Assembly: GCA_910580225.1 (NCBI GenBank)
Contig: CAJTXE010000018.1
Span: 18,456-82,455 of the forward strand
DNA: 64,000 nucleotides
Reading direction: 5' to 3'
DNA from: an uncultured Acetatifactor sp.
GTDB taxonomy: Bacteria > Bacillota > Clostridia > Lachnospirales > Lachnospiraceae
The position numbers and the translations under genes are program-made. Shown piece after piece: positions 34,602 through 44,513 of this stretch. The notes under the pieces were generated by a model that was given only the letters and a program-made list of their open reading frames with translations, did no database searches and was not told the DNA's origin. Numbering within the stretch: position 1 is the first letter of the stretch; the number at the start of each line of letters is the position of its first letter.

Positions 34602-37600
34602 TTAATGTCTCTGATTCTTCCAGTTCGCATTCTTCTCCTTGCTGGCAGCCGTAGCTCTGGTCAACTGCAGCACAATCTCGCTGAAATACCGCTCCGGCAC
34701 CTCTTTCAGGAAATAAGAATTACTGTCATTCGCTTCATCGTACACATAACTGCCCCTCTTGATGGTACTGTTCATCACGCCGCTGTTTTCGGAGAGGAGA
34801 ACACCCCCTGCATTGTAGAATCTGGCCTCGTACACTGTCACATCCTCATTTTCACCGCCCACATAGCTGCCGGAAAAGTGAAGTTCCACCCCCAGGCCCA
34901 GTTCCTTATCCTCTCTGTAATAGCTATAAAAGCCGCCGCCATCCTGAACGGAGCCGCGATACCATCCAAGAGTCTGAAGCTTTCCTCCCAGAGACAGGTC
35001 GTTGACGATGCAGCCTCCGAATCTCTCCAGGCTCTTCTGTTCCTCTTCCTCTTCTGTCCTGTAGTAAACCGGGCGCTTCAGCTGCTCTACAGGCTGCAGA
35101 ATCTCATAATCTTCCAGCTGTTCTTTCCAGGTCTTCAGAGAATCTTCGGGCAGTTCTATGGGATGCACCAGACCTATCACGGACTGACCTTCAGCATTTT
35201 CAGAAGCTCCGCCCTGCCCCTCGGGCAATACAAATTCGTCCTCATCCTCCGTGTTAAAAGAACCGTCCTCCATATAACGGAAAGTGGATACCAGTTTCCG
35301 ATCCTCATAGACACCCCAAATCAGCCCGGTGGCAAACTGGTGCATAATGGGATTTTTCACAAAAAGGTTCTTCCAGGCTTCCACGCTCCACTGGCGCCCG
35401 GTGGACAGAGCCATCTCCAGCCGCATCTTCTGACTGCTTATCGTAGTCTTCATTTGTTTCTTCATCTGCTTGAAGTCTTCGTAAGCTGCCGCAGCTTTGG
35501 CTTCATCATCCCGCTTGCCCGGAGACGGAAGATTCTTCAGTTTCTTTCCCTTCTCATCAAATACCTCTATTTCCAGTGCTGTGGTAATGGCTACGGTAAA
35601 CTGTCTCTCCCCATAGTCAAACACCCGCTCCATATTTTCATTAAAGCCCAGATCCGGCACGATCCGGTCCGCCAGTTCTTCCGTGGTGATGCCCAGTTGG
35701 GAAGCTGCAAATTCCAGTGCTTTCCCTGCCGCAGCCTTCACCTGCTTAAATTTGAATTTTCGGGAAATACCATCCACAATCAGCAATGCCTGAGGCTGTG
35801 GACTTAAGGCCAGCGCCTGCACCGCTTCAGAAGCAATGGCTCCTCTGGCCGCATTAGGCCACTCCTGAATCTGATGTTGAAGTTTCTTCACAATATCTGC
35901 ACCACCATGAATGGATGCAGCATAAAGCACCCAACGCTTCTTGGACTCCGCGCCTGCTTCCATCCATTTGTCAAACAGCTCGTTGGCATATACGGAAAAT
36001 TCCCGCTCATCCAGCGCTTCTGCCAGCGCTGCGGCATTTGCACTCACACCGCAGGGAGACATGCCTGCATAGCACAGGAAGATTGCCTGCAAATAGTCTT
36101 CTTCCGCCTCCTGCCCGTCTTTTTTATGTACTACAGAAAACGGCGTCTCATAAGCCCATGCAAGAGAACGTTTCTTCCCTCCTTTGTGAAGTTCCTTCAC
36201 CAAATCTTCCTGGGTGATGGCCTTGTCTCCCGAACTGCCGCCTTCGCTGTTAATATGCAGAGCTGTCTCCAACAAAGTCTTTACCTTGCCGTTTTTTTCC
36301 TTCTCAAGCGCCTGGCGCAGCAGACTGTTGTATTTTTCTGCATCCCATTTCGTCAATACCCGGATGGCAATCTCTCGTTCTGCCGCCTTTTTGGAAGAGA
36401 GCAGCCTGATCAGATCCTCCTCCCAGCCCATTTGCCCGTAAAGTACATTCAGCAGATCCTCCCGCACGCCTTTTGAACTGTCTGTTGCATATGCCAGGAT
36501 CTCCGCCCGATTCTCCTCCGGATGCTCTGCCAGCACCTGGACGCCCAGGCTCCTTCCGTTGCTGGATGCCTCTCTGAATGCAGCAATGGTCTCCTCCCTT
36601 CTGGTCTCCAGGTATGCCTGAAAAACAGACTTGACTCCGGCCTGAAACTTCTCTTTCCTCGCCTCCTGATAGATATAATCATAGATATCAGAATAGCCAT
36701 TCAGCTGATGAGCCAGATCCAACCCTTCCTCGTTCACTGCCTGGAATAACTGCCTGACTTTTTTATCTGACACATTGCCGCTTTCCAGCAGATTGTTGTG
36801 ATTGTGTCCCCGAGACACCATCCAAAACGTATCACAGCGATTGCTGAACGCATCCCGTCCATAGCCGCTTTGATAACTCCGCAGAATATCCAGCGGCTTT
36901 CCGGACCAGCGATTGCCGCCTGTCTGCAGCTTATCTTCACAGGCATAAAGTGTATCAAGGCCTGCCTCGCCGCTCAGATATGCCCGTACTGTATTGGCCT
37001 GCTGCGCATCCACCGCACCGGAGAAAGCCTGAATGACCTGTCCCTGCTGTCTGTAGATTTCGCTTTTCATTCTTTCTTTGTAGAGATTGGGATCTGCTGT
37101 TTTCAGGACTCCGTTCATCCAGTTATAGGCATCAAAACCCGCCTTATCCATATAATCCAGATAAACCTGCCGATTGGAAGCAAACTGAATTTTCAGTATC
37201 TCCGACTTGCCTTTGGCTGCCGCCCATTTAATAATCTTTCTACAGTCCAATCCGAACAGCTGATCAAAGAATCCTCCTTTTGCATTTAGTTCTCCTCTTA
37301 TATCCATATATTCCAGGACATCCAGCATGGTCTCGCCCCCTGCTGCCATGCAGATCTTCACCACATTTTTCAGCCGGTGAGACTGATTATAATTAACGAA
37401 AGCAGCACCGCCCAGCAGGCGTAACAGGAAACGATCCGCCGATAGGTTGGGGCTTGCCATCTTCAGTATCCTGGCATCGATTTTATCCCGATTTACGGCG
37501 CTTATAATCTCATCCAGCTCCAGCCGCGGCATCTGATTCCGATAGAGATTATCCAGACTGTTTACCAAAATGTCCCCATACTCCTTCAGAAGCGCAGCGT

Positions 37601-38243
37601 CTTCTTCCTTGATCTCCACCACAGCTTCCGTCTCTTCCTTGGTCAGCAGCCCGCTCACACCTGCCAGGATGCCATCCGGTTTTGTCTCCGTGAGCTTTTG
37701 ATTGGGATAGCTCATCTGGAAATAAGTCATCAGCAGAATCAGTTTGGCATTGTCATATCGATTTTTCTGGTATGCCAGAGCAGCTTTGATCACTTTCGAT
37801 TCATTGCCGGAGAGTTTGATCAGATTTTGTACATTATGTTTGCTGACCTGATACTCATTCATCGCGATTTTAGCCGCATAGATCGCCGCCTTTTTTTCCG
37901 GCTCCTCCACAAGCAGCAGATTGGGGTCAAAGGAATAATAACTCTGCAGCGGCATCACCTCATAACAGGTTGACTGGCCTACTGCAAACAGGATCTTGCC
38001 CAGCCGCAGCGCCTCCTCATACCGGCCTCTGTTCACCAGCTCCTGTCCTGCTGACCGCATCCTGGCTGCCGTATCTCCGGACGCTTCCTCAAAATCATGA
38101 AATGTCAGCTTCTCCAGCGCCTGTTCTTCCAGGTTTCCTGTAAGAAAATCCTCCATCAGAGTGATTTCCTCTCCTGTGAACAGCTGCATCTGCTCCAGGA
38201 TTTCGACGATTTTGTCGACTCTTTGATTTTGCGGGTTAATCAT
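34602..38243 (-). CDS. DUF4132 domain protein (MolR/YehI-like, HEAT-repeat rich)
   Basis: The 1213-residue protein is mostly helical, with HEAT-like stretches (REIAIRVLTKWDAEKY, IASEAVQALALSPQPQA). Near residues 950-1070 it has a DUF4132 domain: QWSVEAWKNLFVKNPIMHQ, LIWGVYEDRKLVSTFRY, IGLVHPIELPE, LEDYEILQPVEQL. No membrane segment and no N-terminal WGR domain are seen. In E. coli the DUF4132 protein YehI lies in a cluster with a MoxR ATPase, a VWA protein and a SWIM zinc-finger protein. Here only the SWIM partner is present, 34 bp upstream. Function is unknown; a role in stress or conflict has been proposed for such clusters. Confidence 0.85.
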   Translation of the reverse strand: MINPQNQRVDKIVEILEQMQLFTGEEITLMEDFLTGNLEEQALEKLTFHDFEEASGDTAARMRSAGQELVNRGRYEEALRLGKILFAVGQSTCYEVMPLQSYYSFDPNLLLVEEPEKKAAIYAAKIAMNEYQVSKHNVQNLIKLSGNESKVIKAALAYQKNRYDNAKLILLMTYFQMSYPNQKLTETKPDGILAGVSGLLTKEETEAVVEIKEEDAALLKEYGDILVNSLDNLYRNQMPRLELDEIISAVNRDKIDARILKMASPNLSADRFLLRLLGGAAFVNYNQSHRLKNVVKICMAAGGETMLDVLEYMDIRGELNAKGGFFDQLFGLDCRKIIKWAAAKGKSEILKIQFASNRQVYLDYMDKAGFDAYNWMNGVLKTADPNLYKERMKSEIYRQQGQVIQAFSGAVDAQQANTVRAYLSGEAGLDTLYACEDKLQTGGNRWSGKPLDILRSYQSGYGRDAFSNRCDTFWMVSRGHNHNNLLESGNVSDKKVRQLFQAVNEEGLDLAHQLNGYSDIYDYIYQEARKEKFQAGVKSVFQAYLETRREETIAAFREASSNGRSLGVQVLAEHPEENRAEILAYATDSSKGVREDLLNVLYGQMGWEEDLIRLLSSKKAAEREIAIRVLTKWDAEKYNSLLRQALEKEKNGKVKTLLETALHINSEGGSSGDKAITQEDLVKELHKGGKKRSLAWAYETPFSVVHKKDGQEAEEDYLQAIFLCYAGMSPCGVSANAAALAEALDEREFSVYANELFDKWMEAGAESKKRWVLYAASIHGGADIVKKLQHQIQEWPNAARGAIASEAVQALALSPQPQALLIVDGISRKFKFKQVKAAAGKALEFAASQLGITTEELADRIVPDLGFNENMERVFDYGERQFTVAITTALEIEVFDEKGKKLKNLPSPGKRDDEAKAAAAYEDFKQMKKQMKTTISSQKMRLEMALSTGRQWSVEAWKNLFVKNPIMHQFATGLIWGVYEDRKLVSTFRYMEDGSFNTEDEDEFVLPEGQGGASENAEGQSVIGLVHPIELPEDSLKTWKEQLEDYEILQPVEQLKRPVYYRTEEEEEQKSLERFGGCIVNDLSLGGKLQTLGWYRGSVQDGGGFYSYYREDKELGLGVELHFSGSYVGGENEDVTVYEARFYNAGGVLLSENSGVMNSTIKRGSYVYDEANDSNSYFLKEVPERYFSEIVLQLTRATAASKEKNANWKNQRH

Positions 38244-38277
38244 TGAAGTACCTCCTGTCTACATTCTTTTTCTACGC

Positions 38278-40893
38278 TTAGTTGTAATAATTTTCTCCTC
38301 TGTCATATGCGGCTTTCTGTCTGCAGAGATACAGATACTCGCTTACTCTGCCATAAATTTCTGCCAGAACAGCCGTATTCCGCCTCATTCGATGACGGCT
38401 TTGGCTGATCTCTTCCGCCATACCGGACAACAGTTCAGAGAGACTGACCATACCATATTGCTGTGTCAGCTCTGCGTTTTTCCGAATATCATGCAATGTG
38501 CTGTCGTGCACTGTGTCAAAACCGCTCTGATACAAGTCCTCCATCAGCGATAAAATCTCTTCGGTCAGATCCTCCATCGCCTCATATTTTGTTTTGCGTC
38601 CCGGGTAATCGCCGCCTGCCTTCTGCGGCTCATGCACCGTATCCACACTTTCTTCTGTGCCCCATGTCATGTCTTCCGCTGCCTCCCCTGGAACCTGGAC
38701 GCTGCCGTCATTTTCTCCCCTCTCCGCCTCCTCCTGACAGACCTGATCATCGGTTTCCCGGCCATCGGTTTTACAAACACATGCCTTCTGGTCTCCTGCG
38801 TTCTGATCCCTGCCCTCCTGGTCAGAAGTTTCAAGTACCTCTCCAAACTGCACCACATCCACCGGGTACATCCGCAGACGACCATCCTGCAGATATATTT
38901 TTCCCAGAAAACAGGGAATCTTTTTCTCCGATATTCTTTCCAGATAACGGATTGTGCCGGATTCCTGTTTGGAATAGGTCACCTCCACCAGAAGTTCCCG
39001 TCCCTTTCCGTCATAAAGGGGCAGAGTCAGCTGCTGGCCTGTCTGAGAGAATTCCGCCTTCGCACAGCAGACCGGCTGGACAAATACCAGCTCCACGCCT
39101 TTTCCTGCAGTGTCCTCCTGACCTGTGCGGTCTTGCTCCTGCTCTGCTCCCGCAGCAGACTGCTCCGCCAGCCATGCTTTCTGCTGTTTCCCAATCTGTT
39201 CCGCGAACAGTCTGTCAAAGTCCCGATAATACCATCCCTCCACATCGGTAATCCACAGCCCCTGTGCCCCGGTGATCTCTCCCTTCGTCTCCTGGCTGGA
39301 TGAAAGCCGATTCCTCTCGTCACATTTTGCCCCGGTGAGATGAATCCTGACTTTCAGCAGATTTTCGAAAGCAATATTGAGCCCCCAGGGAGACTGGCTT
39401 TTCTCCGTATATCCTCTCCTTTTTCGGGAATCATAGAATACGGGTCTTGCATTGGTATAAGTATACCATTTCTTCGTATTTTCTTCCAGAAAGTAAATGG
39501 TCTCCCCCTCATATCCGGTCTGACTCTCGAAATGTTCCATGGTAATACCGACTAGATCCAAATTGCCTACAGGAAGATAATCTGCCCGGAATTCTCCTGC
39601 CAGTTTTGCCACCGCTGCTCCGTCCTGTGCCTGCTGCAGTAATTGCGTCCGTCTGTAAAGCCTGCTGATCTGAGCCATGAGATCTTCGGTTTTAAAAGCT
39701 GCCTTCCTGGCAAAATATCTGTCATAGGAATCGGAAAGTGCACGGAAATAGCCCTCAAACCTTGCAAGCCCCTCATTGTGACTGATGATGGCCAGCCGCT
39801 CCAGATAGTCCAGTACATCCGGCGAAGTACGGGATAACCCGGTGGCAAAAAGTTCCTCCAGAAAAGCTGTCATCTGCGCCGCTGCCGCTTTCACCTGTGC
39901 CATATCATATTCCTGGGTTTCCACAATCTCTCCCAGCAGGGTGCTCTTCTTCAGAATTCCTGCCTCCAGCTGACACCATAAAATAGATACCGCCTTATGT
40001 ACACACAATTCTTTCTTATGGCAGGTACAGGTAGAATATTCCAATGGCGACAACAGTTTTACCACATAATTCTGTTGGGGGAGCTGTACTGTGACCACGG
40101 AGGTAGACTGGATTTTCGGTTGAATGCCTGCCGCCACCTGGTTCACAAAGGACTGAAACTGCCTGACTCCAAGTGTCTTTTTCAGTTTTGCAAATGGATA
40201 TGCATTTATTTCTTTCCATACTGCGGATTCCTCCAGAGTTCCCTGTAGGCTTTGCTTTTCGCCGGAAGAATCAGCGCTTTCTGACGACTTTCCTGCTTTC
40301 TGACCAGATATCTGATTCCGGTCTGACGACGTTCGAATGCCTTCTTCACCCTGGTCTGAGATTTCCTTATCCGCATTCTGAAGCTGTTCTGTCGTCTGCC
40401 TCTCCACCTTCCGGCTCTGACCGGCGCTCTGCTCAGCGGTTCCCATATCTGCTTTCCTGCTTCTCTCTGCAGATTCCCCACCACTGTTTACGCCCTGTCC
40501 CGCTTCTCCGCTCTCTGCACTTTCCGGAACAACGACTCCTACGGAACCGCTGTCTGCTGCTCTGCTGCCCTCCTGCCCGGCACTCTCCGCCGACGGACTG
40601 CCCTCTTCCGGGGTATCGCCTTCTGTCTGACAGTGTTCCTTCAACACCAGGATCGCCTGTACCACATGACGGCATATACTTCTGGAAGGACAGGTACATT
40701 TGCTCTCCCCCAGAGGATAGCGCACTGTGACAGTCTCATCCCCAACCGACACGGCGGCTTCCTCTCCCAGACTCTGAACCTCCGCGCTCACCTCTTCCTT
40801 ATCCTTATAAGCCCGCTTAACAATTCCCTTATTGCTCAAGCCCACCAGGTAATCGTCATCTATCCCGGCCAGCCTGTCTCTCCAGGCATTCAT
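38278..40893 (-). CDS. SWIM zinc-finger protein
   Basis: The 871-residue protein has a SWIM motif, CTCPSRSICRH, at residues 66-76 and a second similar one, CTCHKKELCVH, near residue 290. SWIM fingers bind zinc and contact DNA or proteins. Between them is a long Ser/Gly/Glu-rich disordered stretch (residues 90-225). A globular middle and a second acidic linker precede a C-terminal helical domain rich in Y and R. It is almost certainly co-transcribed with the DUF4132 gene and resembles YehQ in pairing. A MoxR ATPase and a VWA gene, expected in the full set, are missing. Confidence 0.85.
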   Translation of the reverse strand: MNAWRDRLAGIDDDYLVGLSNKGIVKRAYKDKEEVSAEVQSLGEEAAVSVGDETVTVRYPLGESKCTCPSRSICRHVVQAILVLKEHCQTEGDTPEEGSPSAESAGQEGSRAADSGSVGVVVPESAESGEAGQGVNSGGESAERSRKADMGTAEQSAGQSRKVERQTTEQLQNADKEISDQGEEGIRTSSDRNQISGQKAGKSSESADSSGEKQSLQGTLEESAVWKEINAYPFAKLKKTLGVRQFQSFVNQVAAGIQPKIQSTSVVTVQLPQQNYVVKLLSPLEYSTCTCHKKELCVHKAVSILWCQLEAGILKKSTLLGEIVETQEYDMAQVKAAAAQMTAFLEELFATGLSRTSPDVLDYLERLAIISHNEGLARFEGYFRALSDSYDRYFARKAAFKTEDLMAQISRLYRRTQLLQQAQDGAAVAKLAGEFRADYLPVGNLDLVGITMEHFESQTGYEGETIYFLEENTKKWYTYTNARPVFYDSRKRRGYTEKSQSPWGLNIAFENLLKVRIHLTGAKCDERNRLSSSQETKGEITGAQGLWITDVEGWYYRDFDRLFAEQIGKQQKAWLAEQSAAGAEQEQDRTGQEDTAGKGVELVFVQPVCCAKAEFSQTGQQLTLPLYDGKGRELLVEVTYSKQESGTIRYLERISEKKIPCFLGKIYLQDGRLRMYPVDVVQFGEVLETSDQEGRDQNAGDQKACVCKTDGRETDDQVCQEEAERGENDGSVQVPGEAAEDMTWGTEESVDTVHEPQKAGGDYPGRKTKYEAMEDLTEEILSLMEDLYQSGFDTVHDSTLHDIRKNAELTQQYGMVSLSELLSGMAEEISQSRHRMRRNTAVLAEIYGRVSEYLYLCRQKAAYDRGENYYN

Positions 40894-40934
40894 ATCATAC
40901 CATCTCCTTTACGATTCGGCTTATCGAATGATAT

Positions 40935-41924
40935 TCACTCCAAAATACGCTCAATCCGTTCCCTCTCTGCTGCATCAAATCCCAGACCGGAAAGCATCCC
41001 CACATTATCCAGAATCTGAGACGCTTTTGACGCCCCAATGAGTACACTTGTAATATCCCCGTCCCTAAGAATCCAGGCCAGTGCCATCTGTGCCAGCGTC
41101 TGTCCCCTCTCCTTTGCCATTTCGCCCAGCGCCCTCACTTTCCGCAGCGTTTCCTCCTGAAGTGCGGTTTCTTTCAGGAACCTCCCGTCCGTACGGATCC
41201 GGCTGTCCTCCGGAATCCCGTTCAGATACCGGTCCGTCAGAAGCCCCTGTGCAAGGGGACAGAAGGTAATAATGCCGATTCCGTTTTTCGCCCCATAGTC
41301 TTTGAGACCGTCCCTCTCAATGCCCCTGTCAAACAGGGAATACCGCCTCTGATTGATGATAAAGGGCGTCCCCATCTTACGAAACAGAGCCGCAATGGCC
41401 ATTGTCTGTTCTTTGTCATAATTGGAAATTCCCACATAGAGCGCCTTGCCGCTTCTGACAATGCTGTCCAGCGCGCCCGCGGTCTCCTCCAGCGGCGTTT
41501 CAGGATCCGGTCTGTGGTGGTAATAAATGTCCACATACTCCAACCCCATCCTGCCCAGGCTCTGGTCCAGACTGGCCACCAGATATTTCCTGCTGCCCCA
41601 GTTCCCGTAAGGCCCCGGCCACATATCGTATCCGGCCTTTGTGGATATCACCAGCTCGTCCCGATATGTTCCCAGATCCTTCTTCAGAATACGGCCGAAA
41701 TTCTCTTCCGCCGCACCGGGAACGGGCCCGTAGTTATTGGCCAGATCAAAATGGGTAATCCCGTTGTCGAAGGCTGTCCGGCACATCTCTCTCATATTTT
41801 CAAAATTGCCGTTGCTGCCGAAATTATGCCACAGCCCCAGTGACACCGCCGGCAGCTTCAGACCGCTGGCTCCGCAGCGATTGTACCGCATTTTATCATA
41901 ACGCGTTTTCTCTGCAAGATACAT
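40935..41924 (-). CDS. Aldo/keto reductase (YghZ-like)
   Basis: The 329-residue enzyme has the AKR tetrad: Asp and Tyr in FDLANNYGP, Lys in VISTKAGYDMWPGPYG and His in IYYHHRPD. The NADPH site includes FCPLAQGLLTDRYLNG and SVLIGASK. The YDMWPGPYGNWGSRK segment is typical of the YghZ/Gpr group, which reduces methylglyoxal and other small aldehydes. The start at 41924 has GGGAGG upstream; the frame runs 22 codons further without support. Confidence 0.92.
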   Translation of the reverse strand: MYLAEKTRYDKMRYNRCGASGLKLPAVSLGLWHNFGSNGNFENMREMCRTAFDNGITHFDLANNYGPVPGAAEENFGRILKKDLGTYRDELVISTKAGYDMWPGPYGNWGSRKYLVASLDQSLGRMGLEYVDIYYHHRPDPETPLEETAGALDSIVRSGKALYVGISNYDKEQTMAIAALFRKMGTPFIINQRRYSLFDRGIERDGLKDYGAKNGIGIITFCPLAQGLLTDRYLNGIPEDSRIRTDGRFLKETALQEETLRKVRALGEMAKERGQTLAQMALAWILRDGDITSVLIGASKASQILDNVGMLSGLGFDAAERERIERILE

Positions 41925-42052
41925 CTCACATCCTCCCTTTTTTATCCAAATCATACTCCTATTGTACCATGCGCACACCGTTTCGTCCATTCTTTTAAAG
42001 CTTCTGAAAAAGATACCGTTAATCTGCTGTAAAGAGAAAACAGAACCTCATC

Positions 42053-42103
42053 AAAAAAAGACAAGGACGTCTTTCACACAGAGCTGCGAGAAGCGTCTTT
42101 GTC
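42053..42103 (-). terminator. Terminator of the chromate-transporter genes
   Basis: On the minus strand GACAAAGACGC pairs with GACGTCCTTGTC across a 21-nt loop, with TTTTTTT next, about 70 bp after the second chrA stop. Confidence 0.8.
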
Positions 42104-42174
42104 TTTTCCCTGATTTCAATAAAATTACGCAAAACAAAATATCCCCGGACTCCTGCCCCCAGTCAGCCTCCAAA

Positions 42175-42738
42175 TCAGCTCCCTGTGACAACCTGAATTC
42201 CCAGATTTGCAGCCCCGCACAATACCATCACCAGAATCGGATTCCATTTCCATCGCCGCAGCACCGTAAATGCTGCGGCAAAGAGAAGGATACCTGTCCA
42301 ATTCAGATTTTCGAACAGCATTGCCTCTTCCCCGAAAGCAACTGTCCCCAGTACAGACACCCCGGCACCTGCAATCAGGGCCACTACTGCCGGCCGCAGA
42401 CTGCCCAGGATACTCTGCAGCACGGACACATTTTTATATTTATAATAAACAAAGGCAAGAAGAGACACGATGATGCAAGATGGAAAAATACAGCCAAACG
42501 TTGCCGCAGCAGCCCCCGGAATTCCGGCAATCCGTATTCCCACAAAAGTAGCGGAATTCACTGCTATGGGACCCGGCGTCATCTCGGCTATCGTGATCAG
42601 ATCCGTAAACTCGCTCATGGTCAGCCACCCATACCCGGTGACCACCTCGCTCTGAATCAAAGGCATCGCCGCATAGCCGCCTCCGATGCTGAACATACCC
42701 ACCTTTAAAAAGCTTAGAAATAGTTTCAGATATATCAT
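42175..42738 (-). CDS. chrA: Chromate transporter, short-chain subunit (second)
   Basis: The 187-residue membrane protein has the CHR signature FSIGGGYAAMPLIQSEVV near the N-terminus, EMTPGPIAVNSATFVG, and four to six hydrophobic segments. Short CHR proteins occur as adjacent pairs that together make one transporter. It is 10 bp downstream of its partner. Chromate or sulfate-like anion transport is the family role; the true substrate in a gut anaerobe is uncertain. Confidence 0.9.
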   Translation of the reverse strand: MIYLKLFLSFLKVGMFSIGGGYAAMPLIQSEVVTGYGWLTMSEFTDLITIAEMTPGPIAVNSATFVGIRIAGIPGAAAATFGCIFPSCIIVSLLAFVYYKYKNVSVLQSILGSLRPAVVALIAGAGVSVLGTVAFGEEAMLFENLNWTGILLFAAAFTVLRRWKWNPILVMVLCGAANLGIQVVTGS

Positions 42739-42748
42739 ATTGTCTCAC

Positions 42749-43321
42749 CTACCTGTGTATATTTTTCTGTTTTAAAAGAGTCCGGACAATACCTGCCGCC
42801 GCTGCCGCCAGTATAATCAAAATCACATTAACCCGAAACACTGCCGTCGCCACAAATGCCGCTGCCATTATGATACATAGAAACACACTGCGCTCCTTTG
42901 CCACCTTCCCCCCCAGATTCCAGACCACATCCAATATGACAGCCGCCACTCCCGCCTGCATCCCCCGCAGCACAAGCGCCACATACCGGTTGGCGGCAAA
43001 GACCTGGTAGAAAAAAGATATCACTGTCAGAATCAGCATGGGCGGTAAAATGGTTCCGATCACAGCTGTCACCATGCCTGCAAAACCGGCCACCCGCCAT
43101 CCCACCAGAATCGCCGCGTTGACCGCAATGGCTCCGGGGGAGGACTGGGCCAGGGCCGCCAGGTCCAACATTTCCTCCTCCTCAATCCAATGCAGTTCGT
43201 CAACAAATTTCCGCTTCATAAATGTAATGATTACAAATCCACCGCCAAATGTAAATGCGCTGATATACAGCGTACTTAAGAATAGCTGAATCAGTGTTTT
43301 TCCCTTCCTGTTCCCTTCCAT
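42749..43321 (-). CDS. chrA: Chromate transporter, short-chain subunit (first)
   Basis: The 190-residue partner has FTFGGGFVIITFMKRKFVDEL and LAQSSPGAIAVNAAILVGW, the same motifs as the second subunit at matching positions. It is first in a two-gene unit, divergent from a LysR gene with overlapping promoters, so LysR control is likely. Confidence 0.9.
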   Translation of the reverse strand: MEGNRKGKTLIQLFLSTLYISAFTFGGGFVIITFMKRKFVDELHWIEEEEMLDLAALAQSSPGAIAVNAAILVGWRVAGFAGMVTAVIGTILPPMLILTVISFFYQVFAANRYVALVLRGMQAGVAAVILDVVWNLGGKVAKERSVFLCIIMAAAFVATAVFRVNVILIILAAAAAGIVRTLLKQKNIHR

Positions 43322-43413
43322 TTTTCCTCCTCAACCCCGTTCCAACATCCTGCCTCCACTCCGGCTCCCAACAGAGTCCCCCTTGCCGCCCTGCATATAT
43401 TGCTCACTTATGG

Positions 43414-43457
43414 ATTATATCACTTGCACTTTTATATATAAAATGCTATTATTTTAT
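43414..43457. promoter_or_regulatory. Overlapping divergent promoters of lysR and the chrA pair, with operator-like dyad
   Basis: Plus strand: TTGCAC (43424-43429), 17 bp, TATTAT (43447-43452) for lysR. Minus strand: TTTATA (43437-43442), 17 bp, TATAAT (43414-43419) for chrA. A dyad, ATAAAAT (43438-43444) and ATTTTAT (43451-43457), covers the lysR -10 and is a plausible LysR binding site. Confidence 0.6.
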
Positions 43458-43496
43458 TGTTTTCATATTATTTTTGGTATATAAAAGAGGAAAATT

Positions 43497-44513
43497 ATGA
43501 CCGTAAAGCATTTGAGAATCTTTGTGACCGTCTATCGCGAGATGAATATTACCCATGCCTCTGAAACCCTGCACATGACCCAGCCGGCTGTCACCAGGGC
43601 CATACAGGAACTGGAAGGATACTATGGAATCCGTCTGTTTGAACGGATGGGCCGCAGACTCTGTCGTACCGGATGCGGGGAAGAACTGTATGCCAGAGCC
43701 ATACATATCATTGATTCCTTTGACGAAATGGAATGCTGTCTAAGAAGCTGGGACGAAGCCGGCGAACTTCGTGTGGGCGCCAGCATTACGTTGGGTAACT
43801 TTCTCCTGCCAAAGCTGGTGAAAACGTTTCAGACACAGCATCCTGATCTGAAAATCCATGCTGTGGTTTCGAAGTTGGAAACCATACAACAGAATATTTT
43901 AGACAATAAAATAGACCTTGGAATCGTAGAAGGCGAGCTCCGTTCCGATTCCGTCCATACGGAATGTTTCACACAGGATTCTCTTGAGCCAATTGTACCT
44001 CCGGGCCATCCTCTCCTTTTAAAAGATACCGTCTTTTTACAGGACCTGCTTGCCTGTCCTCTCCTGCTTCGGGACAGAGGAAGTGCGGGCCGCGCCTTTC
44101 TTGACCATGTCTTTGCCGCCCATGGCCATACTGTCAGACCTGTATGGGAAAGTATGAGTACACAGGCGCTGGTAAACGCCACCGCAGCCGGAATCGGTAT
44201 TTCTATCCTGCCGAAACAGCTGGTAGCACAGGATATTGCTTCCAGAAAGGTTTCTTCCCTCCGTCTGTCCGATGAAACCTTTACCCGGAATAATTATATT
44301 GTCTGGCATCGTCAGAAATACCTAACGGGCACCATGCTGGAATTCATTGGTTTGTGCCGTACCCTGCACACCGGTATAACCGCAGAAAATCCGTCTCAGG
44401 CTCACTCTGCCGCATTTTCCCAGGAAATCTCCCCCCGGCCGTCTTCCGGCTCACTGACGGTATCCAGCGCACCCGCCACAAGCTTGATCATCTCCCAGAT
44501 GGAACGAAAGTAG
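43497..44513 (+). CDS. LysR family transcriptional regulator
   Basis: The 338-residue protein has the LysR N-terminal helix-turn-helix (LRIFVTVYREMNITHASE, MTQPAVTRAIQELE) and a substrate-binding domain of normal size that ends near residue 300. The last 35 residues are Ser/Pro-rich and unlike the family. They are encoded where the gene runs 112 bp into the converging minus-strand gene. It is divergent from the chromate transporter pair, the likely target. Confidence 0.9.
   Translation: MTVKHLRIFVTVYREMNITHASETLHMTQPAVTRAIQELEGYYGIRLFERMGRRLCRTGCGEELYARAIHIIDSFDEMECCLRSWDEAGELRVGASITLGNFLLPKLVKTFQTQHPDLKIHAVVSKLETIQQNILDNKIDLGIVEGELRSDSVHTECFTQDSLEPIVPPGHPLLLKDTVFLQDLLACPLLLRDRGSAGRAFLDHVFAAHGHTVRPVWESMSTQALVNATAAGIGISILPKQLVAQDIASRKVSSLRLSDETFTRNNYIVWHRQKYLTGTMLEFIGLCRTLHTGITAENPSQAHSAAFSQEISPRPSSGSLTVSSAPATSLIISQMERK

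Noticed and set aside
34503..35807. A 434-codon plus-strand open frame after the sirtuin gene
   Set aside because: It is antisense to the DUF4132 domain and has no supporting motif or start signal.
42175..43321. Two chrA genes considered as a frameshifted single long-chain transporter
   Set aside because: Each has its own start and full CHR motifs, and paired short-chain CHR proteins are a known arrangement.
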